Shown: positions 1 to 7,543 of the stretch, piece after piece
How the letters are laid out: each line of letters opens with the position of its first letter
Position numbering within the stretch: the stretch's first letter is position 1
From: JBHENC01 sp051000345
GTDB taxonomy: Bacteria; Acidobacteriota; Blastocatellia; Pyrinomonadales; Pyrinomonadaceae
Direction: 5' to 3'
NCBI GenBank assembly: GCA_051000345.1
Contig: JBPCOJ010000106.1
Span: 1-64,000 of the forward strand
Length of the DNA stretch: 64,000 nt
Position numbers and translations under genes: made by a program
The notes under the pieces: model-generated
Told to the model about the DNA's origin: nothing
The model's database searches: none
What the model saw: only the letters and a program-made list of their open reading frames with translations

Positions 1-214
1 GCCAAAGACCGACGAAAATCGCCGCTTGCTTTTTGCCCGCGAAGAACAGCGCGAGCGAAGCGCCGATGGAGCCGAGCGTCAGAATGTGAAAGAGACTGAT
101 GTTAGTTGATTCTATCGTCGATTCGTCAATCGTGCGAATCATAGATTCGGCGGCGTCTGCCTGCCCGCTTCCGGCAGTTGCGCGTGTTTGCGCTTGTGTT
201 GCAGTTGTTGACAT
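1..214 (-). CDS. Small membrane protein, 3' end beyond window
   Basis: Reading starts at an ATG at 214 behind a clear ribosome site (GAGGAG, about 5 bases upstream) and stays open to the window edge, giving at least 71 residues. The N-terminal half is polar and rich in Thr, Ala and Gln. From about residue 43 it enters a hydrophobic stretch (HILTLGSIGASLALFFAG) followed by a KKQ turn and another hydrophobic run, so one or two membrane segments are likely. It lies just downstream of another short membrane protein on the same strand and may be co-transcribed with it. I do not recognise the family. The C-terminus is missing, so length and topology are unknown. Confidence 0.6.
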   Translation of the reverse strand, partial: MSTTATQAQTRATAGSGQADAAESMIRTIDESTIESTNISLFHILTLGSIGASLALFFAGKKQAAIFVGLW

Positions 215-249
215 AATGTTCTCCTCGTTGTTTGGTAATAATGACAAAC

Positions 250-423
250 TCAATTGTCGGCGCGTCCCTTGAGATACGCGATAGTAAATAGCGCGGCGAG
301 CGAGCCACCGGCGATCAAAAAGCCCTTGAGCGGCCTCGCCTTTTTCTTCTGCGTCCCGGCTCTCGGCGCGTCGTTTGTGTTTCCTGCTTCCGTCGATTGC
401 GATTCGGGCTTCTTCGATTCCAT
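250..423 (-). CDS. Small single-pass membrane protein (57 aa)
   Basis: A 57-residue protein. The start chosen is the ATG at 423, preceded by a good ribosome site (GGGAGAAAG); the frame stays open upstream to 513 without a better site. The first 35 residues are hydrophilic and charged (many Lys, Glu, Ser), then comes KKKARPLKG, then one hydrophobic helix (FLIAGGSLAALFTIAYL) and a short charged tail (KGRADN). The positive-inside rule suggests a cytoplasmic N-terminus. No family is recognised. It sits between the methyltransferase-like gene upstream and the partial small membrane gene downstream on the same strand. Confidence 0.6.
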   Translation of the reverse strand: MESKKPESQSTEAGNTNDAPRAGTQKKKARPLKGFLIAGGSLAALFTIAYLKGRADN

Positions 424-581
424 AAAAACTTTCTCCCGACGAAATTTTTCAATGCATCGAACGCGAGCCGTGCCTTCGGTCAATCGCGCCTGATGCAGGC
501 TTACAAAATACAAAAGTTGTGACCGCTGCGCATCACGAATAGGTGTCAGATATTAAGAATTTCCTTGCTCGACCAAAGCCG

Positions 582-1949
582 CTATCTTGCAATCGTGCAT
601 TTCGCGGTTTGCTCTGTGCCGTCGCTCGCTTCCTGCCTGTCATTATATTGAGGCGAATTCCGGCGCTTCACGCGGCGCGGACTGCCGCCCGCCGCGTCCA
701 CGAGGATTTGCAGCAATCCACGCACGACGGGCAAGCGCATTGTCCAGCCCGCCAAAGCCCAGCCCAAATGTATGTGTTCCAAAGCGCGCGCAAACGCCGC
801 GACGCCTTCTTCCGCTTCGGCTTCGCCTTGTTCCTCCAACGCTTCTTCACCCGCTTCGTATGTTATGCGGCGCAAGTCCCGCGACGGATGATCTTCGGCG
901 GCGATAATTTCTAAAGCAAGGGGGCGGCGTTTCGACAGCCACGCTTTGACTTCTTGGCACTGCCCGCATTCTTCCGCAACATAAAGCCGCGCGACGGTTG
1001 CACAGCGCGGACGCCAGCGCGGTAACCAACGGCGAACTCTTTGGCGATATGTCGTCCACGCGCCGCCGTACCGCGCCGTTAAATCGCTGCCTTCATCCCA
1101 CGCCGCCAACCCTGCGCCGTAAGCGAAACCGACGAGTCCCGCGCCCGCCACCCAAAAGTTTTCCAACATTATTCCCCAACCGATGAGCGTCAGGCACATC
1201 GCAAGCTGCATCGGATTGGCGATGTAAGAATAAACGCCGCTTGTCACAAGACGCTTCGGCGGATCGAAGGGAACGGGCGTGCCTTTGCCGCGCCGCACAA
1301 ATTCCTGCACGGCGGTCAATCCCAAAACGACGGGTATCATCAGCCCTTGCAGTTCCAGACCACCCAGCCGCGCCGGACGTTCGAGAAGCGCCGCCCAACT
1401 GCCGCCTGTCTGCTCGATGATAATTGCCGGTAAAACTCCAAGCATGAGGCCGCCGAAAGTTATCACCTGAAGCGCCGCGCGCGCGTTGAGATTCCGGTCA
1501 TCGCGCGTCCAACGCGCCAGCAGTTGAGCGGGCGCAAGACACACTGCAAGCGCCACAGTTTCGCCCGCGAGCCACGCGCGCCCAAGCTCCAACACAGGCC
1601 GACACGACGGCATCAGCACCAAGTCCACCAAGAGCATAATCGCTATCACGAAGACAAGCCGCAAACGCGGAAAAGCCAGCACCGGAAGCGCGCCCCACAG
1701 CAGCACCCAGCCCAGATAAAAGTCCACAGGCATTTTCAACAAGAGTCCGCCATGCGCCTCGAAATGCCACCATCCATAGCGCGCCGCAAGCAGATGCACG
1801 ACGAGCAGGGCAGGCACATTCCACGCGCACGCCAGCAGCGCGCCCGCCGTTTCTCTTCGCGCAGGCTTGCGCCACAAATACAAGCACCACACAATCATGA
1901 GCGGCAACAAAAGCCCCGCCGCGCGTATCAAACCGGGATCAGCAGACAT
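582..1949 (-). CDS. ICMT-like membrane methyltransferase fused to CxxC thiol domain
   Basis: A 455-residue polytopic membrane protein. Residues 1-215 hold about six or seven hydrophobic segments. Residues 230-312 carry the hallmarks of the isoprenylcysteine carboxyl methyltransferase/phospholipid methyltransferase fold: SGVYSYIANPMQ (237-248) and the late DEGSDLTARYG...YRQRVRRWLPR segment, which in this family contribute to S-adenosylmethionine binding. After residue 318 a separate soluble domain starts with LYVAEECGQCQEV (CxxC at 328-331) and ends with a Gly/Trp/Leu/Pro pattern resembling the DUF393/DCC thiol-disulfide family. The 3-bp gap to the upstream zinc-ribbon gene implies one operon. 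Substrate unknown. The last 25 residues are low-complexity and charged, so the exact C-terminal domain limit is unsure. Confidence 0.7.
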   Translation of the reverse strand: MSADPGLIRAAGLLLPLMIVWCLYLWRKPARRETAGALLACAWNVPALLVVHLLAARYGWWHFEAHGGLLLKMPVDFYLGWVLLWGALPVLAFPRLRLVFVIAIMLLVDLVLMPSCRPVLELGRAWLAGETVALAVCLAPAQLLARWTRDDRNLNARAALQVITFGGLMLGVLPAIIIEQTGGSWAALLERPARLGGLELQGLMIPVVLGLTAVQEFVRRGKGTPVPFDPPKRLVTSGVYSYIANPMQLAMCLTLIGWGIMLENFWVAGAGLVGFAYGAGLAAWDEGSDLTARYGGAWTTYRQRVRRWLPRWRPRCATVARLYVAEECGQCQEVKAWLSKRRPLALEIIAAEDHPSRDLRRITYEAGEEALEEQGEAEAEEGVAAFARALEHIHLGWALAGWTMRLPVVRGLLQILVDAAGGSPRRVKRRNSPQYNDRQEASDGTEQTAKCTIAR

Positions 1950-1952
1950 CGT

Positions 1953-3026
1953 TTATCGCTTCCACTCCTCCGGTTCCGTTATCGCCATCGTCGGCCTCGC
2001 TATTGTCGTTGCTGTCGGCGTCGCCGCCGCGTCAATGAGATAACCCGCTGCCTCGCGTGCCGCGTAACGCTCCCAAGGCGCGAAGTACCACGCCGGATCG
2101 AGCTGCCTGTCGTAACGCAAACTCCAACGCACCATCGTGTGTTCTTCGTCAATCTTCGTCCAACGAACTTCCGCTTCACGCCAATCGAGCCAGTGGCTGA
2201 TATGGCTTTTATCCGAGACGACGCGAAAGCGCACCAGTCCCGCTTCATGCTCCGCAACTTCCAACACGAGGTCGCCCGGCTTGCCTTCGCCGCCGGCGAA
2301 ACGCACGCGCCGCACGTCGCCCACATCAAGCCCCGCACCGCTCGTCGCCACAGGTCTCGGAAATCCCAAGCGCAAATACGCGGGCAGAGTTTTATCGAAG
2401 TGCGGTGTTCGGCTCAAAGCCTCTTCGACTGCCGCCGCATTTCCTTCGACGATGCCTTCGGCGACAACTATTTCGGCGCGCGGAAACGAAAGTTTGTGAT
2501 GCACGCCTTCCATGCTCAAAAGCAGAAACGGCAACATCATCAAGCCGCGCGTGCGCCTGTTTTCTTCGCCCCGCCGTTTCGCGCTATCCATGATCGAACC
2601 GACGATAAAAGCGACGAGATAAAAAATCGGCGCGGCCATCACGATGCAAATGAATCCCTCGCCGAGCAGAATGCCGGACATCAACAAAGCAAGCGTCATC
2701 GCTTTAATAATCATTCCCGTCGCGCTCTTTGCCTTGCTTGTGCGCGCGACGAGAATCGCCAGAATCGCAGGCAGCCCGATGAACAGCGCCGACGTTTGCT
2801 CTAAATGATTATTGACGAGCAGGCGATAAACGATGCTGCCAGCCGCGAGCGCGATGATAATGCTGGCAAGCGTCCAACGGGCGCGAGTCGCTTTTCTTTC
2901 TTCATCTTCGGCAAACGAATTGTCCGGCTTCGCGCTCCCGGCGTGTCGCAGAATCTCGCGGCAGCGGCTGCACGTCTGCGCCGCCGAAGAATTCTCATGC
3001 CCGCAACTCGGACAGATGAGGCTCAT
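1953..3026 (-). CDS. Zinc-ribbon membrane protein with possible SRPBCC-like tail
   Basis: A 357-residue protein with a good ribosome site (AGGAG) before the ATG at 3026. Residues 5-23 form a zinc ribbon (CPSCGHE...CSRCRE, two CxxC pairs). A linker follows, then three or four hydrophobic segments between about residues 50 and 145. The C-terminal part (about 165-340) is a soluble region with alternating beta-like stretches and the aromatic run LDPAWYFAPWERYAA, which could be an SRPBCC/START-like lipid-binding fold; that assignment is tentative. The next gene, the methyltransferase-thiol fusion, starts 3 bp after its stop, so the two are probably co-translated and may act on the same membrane substrate. 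Confidence 0.65.
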   Translation of the reverse strand: MSLICPSCGHENSSAAQTCSRCREILRHAGSAKPDNSFAEDEERKATRARWTLASIIIALAAGSIVYRLLVNNHLEQTSALFIGLPAILAILVARTSKAKSATGMIIKAMTLALLMSGILLGEGFICIVMAAPIFYLVAFIVGSIMDSAKRRGEENRRTRGLMMLPFLLLSMEGVHHKLSFPRAEIVVAEGIVEGNAAAVEEALSRTPHFDKTLPAYLRLGFPRPVATSGAGLDVGDVRRVRFAGGEGKPGDLVLEVAEHEAGLVRFRVVSDKSHISHWLDWREAEVRWTKIDEEHTMVRWSLRYDRQLDPAWYFAPWERYAAREAAGYLIDAAATPTATTIARPTMAITEPEEWKR

Positions 3027-3328
3027 ACTGATTCTCCTTTGCTTCCGGTGGCACGCGCGCTAAAGCGACACAGCACCCGCCGAACACGTCTGTTGAAAAC
3101 GATTACCGAAACGATTGTTTCAATCTTTGTGCCACAAGCGATGAGGCACATTAAGGAAGGGCTTTTGCGCGTCAATGGTTCGCGGACATTGGCAAGCTGC
3201 GAGACGCGCTACGAAATTTCTTGCGAAGTGCGAAAAGAACGGAGCTTTAATTCATTAACCGATTCACGCGAAGATTTTTCCGGCGCGCGCTTGTCGATAG
3301 CTCACTCACATCGCGCCGCAAGAGAACA
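3027..3328. other. Intergenic gap, nothing recognised
   Basis: About 300 bp between two minus-strand genes. The ribosome site of the downstream zinc-ribbon gene lies at its left edge. I see no convincing terminator, tRNA, repeat or small gene. The frames open here lack a ribosome site and have no protein-like composition. Confidence 0.5.
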
Positions 3329-4765
3329 TCAGTCTTCGTCGTGCTCCGTGCCGTTGTAGTGCATCACCACAGGTTCTTCGTCCGCGATGGTTTCGAGATG
3401 AACGGGTCTGCCCCACAAGGTGTAGAGGTGTTCGAGCGTCTTGCGCGCGTAGTGATTATCCAGCTCCGCGTCTTCGTGAGCGTGGCGCAGGTAAAGCTCG
3501 CGGTTGTGGTTGTAGTCGCCGTCAACGACTTCGATATACGGAAAGCCGAAGTTCGTCATGTTCGCAACGAGTCGGTCGCGCACGCGCTCCCAACGCTTTT
3601 CCGTGATCGTCCATTCTTCCCTGTCAATCAGCTCGTAAACAAACAAATCGAGTTCCTCGCACAAGTCTTCGGTCAGGTAATTGCGCAGAAACGAAACGTC
3701 GTTATCGAGTTCGCGCACCTCGAATATTTTCTCGCGCCCGGTGCCTTCACCGCGCCCGAACTTTTTCTTTTCTTCCGCTGAAGGATTATTCCAGCGCCGC
3801 TCTATGTCTTCGAGAATTTTATAGCCGAGATAATACGGATTAAGCTGCCCTTTGTGCGGCGAGACGACGCCCGAATGCAAATCCGCAAACTCTATGTGCT
3901 GCTCGTCCGGCAAATCGAGTTCACGCATAATTCGTGAATGCCAAAAACTTGCCCATCCTTCATTAATGGTCTTGGTTTGCATCTGCGGCACGAAGTATTC
4001 CATTTCTTCGTGGATCATCGCCATCACGTCGCGCTGCCAATCGGCGAGCGCGGGCGAATTGCGCATGATGTAATAAATGATGTCCTTTTCCGGCAGGCGA
4101 TCACCGTCGGCATCACGCTGCGTTTCGTTTTCATCGGCTACCGTGTCGGCGGGCGCTGCGTTTTTTTCGCCGAGTTGCCAGAGATCGTCGTAGCGTCCTT
4201 CTCTGCGCGAGGCGTGCGCTGTTTTGTCGCGCGCTCTCTCTTGTTGCCGTGTTTCGCGTTTGATGAAAAAGTTCGGGTCAATGTGTTCTTCGATGGAGAG
4301 AACCGCGTCCAGAAATTTCTCGATTGTTTTATGTCCGTATTTGAATTCGTATTCCGTCATGCGCCCCGCGTGCGATGAAACGCTTTCGACCATGCGGCGA
4401 TTGGTTTTTGAAAAGTAAATGTTGTGCTTGAAAAAATCGACGTGTCCGAGCACGTGCGCCATGACCATTTTGTTCTGCACGGGGCTGTTGGTTTCCATCA
4501 GAAAGCCATACGAAGGATTCGTATTGATAACGACTTCGTAAATCTTCGAGAGGCCGAAGTCGTACATCGTCTTCATGCGGTGATAAGCCTTGCCGAACGT
4601 CCAGTGCGAGTAGCGTCCGGGCAAGGCGTAGGAACCGATCTCGTACATTACTGTGGCAGGCACAATCTCGAAGCGCGTCGGGAACGGATCGAGGCCGAAT
4701 TTTTGCGCGGTGTCCCAGATTTGCTGGAGCGCTTTTTCGAGGTCTTTAATTTCGCGGTCGTTCAT
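3329..4765 (-). CDS. spoVR: SpoVR family protein
   Basis: 478 residues, close to the usual size for SpoVR/YcgB. Family-typical text is visible: an N-terminal region with FGLDPFPTRFEIVP, a YEIGSYALPGRYSHWTFGK segment, VINTNPSYGFLMETNS, VMAHVLGHVDFFKHN, and the INEGWASFWHSRIMREL segment, all strongly conserved in SpoVR. Bacillus SpoVR is linked to spore cortex formation, but YcgB homologues are common in non-sporulating Gram-negatives, where they sit with the PrkA kinase (YeaG) and YeaH. That arrangement is present here: prkA, hydrolase, yhbH, a coiled-coil gene and spoVR run in that order on the minus strand. Biochemical activity is not established. The histidine-rich HVLGHVDFFKH stretch could bind metal (inference). 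Confidence 0.93.
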   Translation of the reverse strand: MNDREIKDLEKALQQIWDTAQKFGLDPFPTRFEIVPATVMYEIGSYALPGRYSHWTFGKAYHRMKTMYDFGLSKIYEVVINTNPSYGFLMETNSPVQNKMVMAHVLGHVDFFKHNIYFSKTNRRMVESVSSHAGRMTEYEFKYGHKTIEKFLDAVLSIEEHIDPNFFIKRETRQQERARDKTAHASRREGRYDDLWQLGEKNAAPADTVADENETQRDADGDRLPEKDIIYYIMRNSPALADWQRDVMAMIHEEMEYFVPQMQTKTINEGWASFWHSRIMRELDLPDEQHIEFADLHSGVVSPHKGQLNPYYLGYKILEDIERRWNNPSAEEKKKFGRGEGTGREKIFEVRELDNDVSFLRNYLTEDLCEELDLFVYELIDREEWTITEKRWERVRDRLVANMTNFGFPYIEVVDGDYNHNRELYLRHAHEDAELDNHYARKTLEHLYTLWGRPVHLETIADEEPVVMHYNGTEHDED

Positions 4766-4782
4766 AAGTCACGCGCACAATT

Positions 4783-5121
4783 TTAATTTCGAGAATTACC
4801 GTCGCGTTTTTCACCGATATAACGTTCGACGGTGTTGATTAAAGCGTTCAAACGCTCATCGGTTTCCTTGCCACGTTCGGCCAAAGAGTCTATTTGAATT
4901 TGCGTTTGCTTCTGCGCTTGGGAGACTTCACTGGCGAATTCGCTTTGCCGTTCAGAGACAACCACTAACGCATTGGCAAGCCGCAACATAACGCTTTCAG
5001 TCTTGGCCTGCGTTTCCTGCAACTGAACTTGCGCTTCCTGCAACTTCTGTATGTCGGCGGTAAACTGCGCTTGTTGCTCAACGATGAATTCCATTTTCCG
5101 TTGCATTTCATCTTCAGACAT
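4783..5121 (-). CDS. Coiled-coil protein in prkA-spoVR operon
   Basis: 112 residues. The start is the ATG at 5121 with AGGAG seven bases upstream; a TTG six bases earlier is less likely. The protein is almost entirely helical with Gln/Glu/Leu heptads (QQAQFTADIQKLQEAQVQLQ and similar), so a long coiled coil is expected, with no membrane segment or catalytic motif. It lies between yhbh-like and spoVR genes, 17 bp before spoVR, so it is part of the operon. It might be a scaffold or adaptor for PrkA/YhbH/SpoVR, but nothing in the sequence proves that. Similar short Gln-rich coiled-coil proteins are scattered in many genomes without known function. Confidence 0.75.
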   Translation of the reverse strand: MSEDEMQRKMEFIVEQQAQFTADIQKLQEAQVQLQETQAKTESVMLRLANALVVVSERQSEFASEVSQAQKQTQIQIDSLAERGKETDERLNALINTVERYIGEKRDGNSRN

Positions 5122-5212
5122 AATCAATCTCCTTTTATTCTAAGCGCAAAGCAAGAAAGCAAATTCCAAACTACGCGCTCCCGCTTCTTCACCAACACAT
5201 TCTTTTCAACTT

Positions 5213-6385
5213 TCACGCTTCGATGCCGCGCCGCCCGAAGAATTGTTTGAGCGCCGGATATACGTCTTCCTTATCGTCTATGCGGACGCCGACGAAGCGA
5301 TCTTTTTTCTTCAACCGATCATTAAAAATTGACAGCAGCGCGCCGGATGAGCGGCGATAGCTCGTCGCGCCTTCTTCGCCGATTTCGCCGTAGCCGAACA
5401 AATTGCAAGTGGCGATTAATTGATCCGCGAGCCGCGCCGCTTCTTCGTTGTCCGAATAATAATTGTCGCCGTCCGAGAAATGAAACGGATAAATGTTCCA
5501 ATCCGCCGGATTAAAGCGCCTCTTGATAATTTCAAGCGCGAGATAATAAGCGCTGGAGACGACTGTTCCGCCCGATTCGCCCTGTGTGAAGAATTGTTCT
5601 TCCGTGACTTCCTTTGCTTCCGTGTGGTGCGAGATGAAAACGATGTCAACATTGTCGTACTTCGTGCGCAAAAAACGCACCATCCAGAAATAAAACGAGC
5701 GCGCGATGTATTTTTTGAATTCGCCCATTGATCCCGAAGTATCCATCATGGCGATCACGACGGCGTTCGATTCATAGCGCAAGTTTTCTTCCCAAGTCTT
5801 GAAACGCAAATCCTCTTTCTTCACATCACCGAAGCGCGCGCTTCCCTTTTCGCGCGCATTGCGTTTGATGTTTTCAAGAATCATGCGCCGCTTGTCGAGA
5901 TTCGCCATCACGCCCGTGCGCCGGATTTCGTTGAAGTGCGTCACCTTCGACTGCACGGCTTTTTTCGCTTTCTCTTCGAGGAAAGGCAGATGCAAATCCT
6001 CGAAGATGAGCGCGGCGATGTCGTCTATGTTGACTTCCGCTTCGTAGTATTCGCCGCCCGCGTCTTGTCCCGCCTGACCCTTGCCTTTACCTTTGCCCTT
6101 GCTTTGACCTTGCGGATTTTCGCGTCCGATGACATCGCCGACTTGCGTGTTGCCGTCGCCCTGCCCGACCTGTTTGCGCTTGCGGTAATCGTAGCGAAAC
6201 TTATATTCGTCGAGCGCGCGAACAGGCACTTTCACAGTGCGCTTGCCGTCCGACAAAATGATGGATTCGTTAGAAACAATAGAGCCTAAGTTTTTCTTGA
6301 TCGCTTCCTTGACGCGCTCTTTGTGGCGATCCTGATCGATGATGCCCTTGCGCTGCAAAGACCAATCGTTGCGTTGAATAGACAT
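5213..6385 (-). CDS. YhbH/YeaH family (DUF444) VWA-domain protein
   Basis: 390 residues. The N-terminus (RNDWSLQRKGIIDQDRHKER) and the KVPVRALDEYKFRYDY segment match the YhbH/YeaH family. Residues 80-112 are a Gly/Lys/Gln-rich linker. The C-terminal half is a von Willebrand A fold: the MIDAS signature DTSGSMG starts at residue 215, and a later Thr (GGTVVSS) and Asp (FHFSDGDN) complete a plausible metal site. In E. coli yeaH is co-transcribed with yeaG (prkA). Here it lies 16 bp downstream of the hydrolase gene in the same operon. VWA proteins usually act as metal-dependent interaction modules, often with AAA+ partners; PrkA has an AAA-type domain, so a partnership is reasonable. Confidence 0.92.
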   Translation of the reverse strand: MSIQRNDWSLQRKGIIDQDRHKERVKEAIKKNLGSIVSNESIILSDGKRTVKVPVRALDEYKFRYDYRKRKQVGQGDGNTQVGDVIGRENPQGQSKGKGKGKGQAGQDAGGEYYEAEVNIDDIAALIFEDLHLPFLEEKAKKAVQSKVTHFNEIRRTGVMANLDKRRMILENIKRNAREKGSARFGDVKKEDLRFKTWEENLRYESNAVVIAMMDTSGSMGEFKKYIARSFYFWMVRFLRTKYDNVDIVFISHHTEAKEVTEEQFFTQGESGGTVVSSAYYLALEIIKRRFNPADWNIYPFHFSDGDNYYSDNEEAARLADQLIATCNLFGYGEIGEEGATSYRRSSGALLSIFNDRLKKKDRFVGVRIDDKEDVYPALKQFFGRRGIEA

Positions 6386-6401
6386 CGGTTCTTACCTCGC
6401 A

Positions 6402-7430
6402 TTACCTCACGGCGGTGATTATTTTAGCTTCGGTCAACTCGCTTGCCTCGTTTACTGCCGGTTGATGCTTATCTATTTTTGAATGAGCGAAGCCCGCGAT
6501 TACTTCCGTGAACTCGCGCGGATATTCTTCCATCGGCAAATGTCCGCAGCGGCGAAAGATAATCAAACGCGAGTGCGGTATCTCTTTGAACAAATGCTCG
6601 CCGTCGCGCAACGGAATATCCAGATCGTTTTCGCCCCAGACAATCAGCGTCGGCTGTTTGATGAGATGAGCGTCGAGCGCGATGCGTTCGGCGTCCCATT
6701 GCCGAAGGGTGCGCAAAACGGCGCGTTGCGTGCTCGCAGCGCGCAGCGGGCGGTGATGCGCTTCCATTCTTTTTTCATCCATCAAATGCGGCGAAGAGTT
6801 TTCACCGTAAACATTCCGCATACGCCAGCGCACCATCCGACGCGAGTCGAGAAGGAGCGGCGAAAGCAAATCGCCGACGACGGGTGAGGCGGCCATTCGC
6901 ATCAATGTTTCTTTTTTGATGTCGTCGTTGATGACCGCGCCGACGAGCACCACTCGTTCAATACGTTGTGCATAATCGAGCGCCGCAATCGCCGCCACCG
7001 CGCCGCCGTAGGAACTGCCGACAACCGTCGCCCGTTCGATTTTCAAATAATCGAGCAGCCGCACGATCATTCGCGCTTGCCTCATAATCGAGTATTCGGC
7101 GCGGCGCGGTTTCGCGGAAAACCCGTAGCCGACGAGGTCGGGCGCGATCACGCGAAAGCCAGCGTCTGCGAGCGGCACAAGCACATCGCTCCACACGAAA
7201 TTCGACGCGCAGAAGCCGTGTATCAACACAATCGCCGGAGCATGTTTATCGCCCGCTTCCTGGTAATGAACGCGCACGCCGTCCACATTTGCAAAGCGCG
7301 ATTTCTCCGCGTGATGCAATTCCCCTGCGTGTTCCTTCCAATCAACATCCCGCTTGCGGCTCAAAAGTTTGGCGGCGAGCGCCGCGCCGACAAAGCCATA
7401 CATCCCGGCAATCAAGTATCTTTTTTTCAT
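6402..7430 (-). CDS. Alpha/beta-fold hydrolase, membrane anchored
   Basis: 342 residues. An N-terminal hydrophobic segment (residues 5-23, after MKKR) is an uncleaved anchor or signal. The hydrolase fold follows: oxyanion-hole HGFCASN (71-77), nucleophile elbow GSSYGG with Ser140, an acid in WGENDLDIP (around 270) and His in CGHLPMEE (around 302). This catalytic triad is complete. The family covers esterases, haloalkane dehalogenases and lipases; the substrate cannot be told from sequence. Its place inside the prkA-yhbH-spoVR operon is unusual, since the better known yeaGH arrangement has no hydrolase between kinase and VWA protein. Confidence 0.88.
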   Translation of the reverse strand: MKKRYLIAGMYGFVGAALAAKLLSRKRDVDWKEHAGELHHAEKSRFANVDGVRVHYQEAGDKHAPAIVLIHGFCASNFVWSDVLVPLADAGFRVIAPDLVGYGFSAKPRRAEYSIMRQARMIVRLLDYLKIERATVVGSSYGGAVAAIAALDYAQRIERVVLVGAVINDDIKKETLMRMAASPVVGDLLSPLLLDSRRMVRWRMRNVYGENSSPHLMDEKRMEAHHRPLRAASTQRAVLRTLRQWDAERIALDAHLIKQPTLIVWGENDLDIPLRDGEHLFKEIPHSRLIIFRRCGHLPMEEYPREFTEVIAGFAHSKIDKHQPAVNEASELTEAKIITAVR

Positions 7431-7543
7431 CCCTCAAATTTCCGTGTTATGAAACCGACGCCCGCACTTCCAAACTGTGGAGAGCGCGGGCGCAAGTTAT
7501 TTTCGCAAGTTTTCAAAGCAGGCGCACGCGCTTCCGCAGGCGC

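Noticed and set aside
1524..2804. Long plus-strand open frame (over 400 codons) opposite two minus-strand genes
   Set aside because: Arg/His/Gln-rich composition without domains, no ribosome site; it is the antisense shadow of the methyltransferase and zinc-ribbon genes.
4100..4765. Sporulation capability, suggested by spoVR and yhbH names
   Set aside because: Both families are widespread in non-sporulating Gram-negatives, and heptose-LPS, a TonB receptor and no spore gene argue against it.
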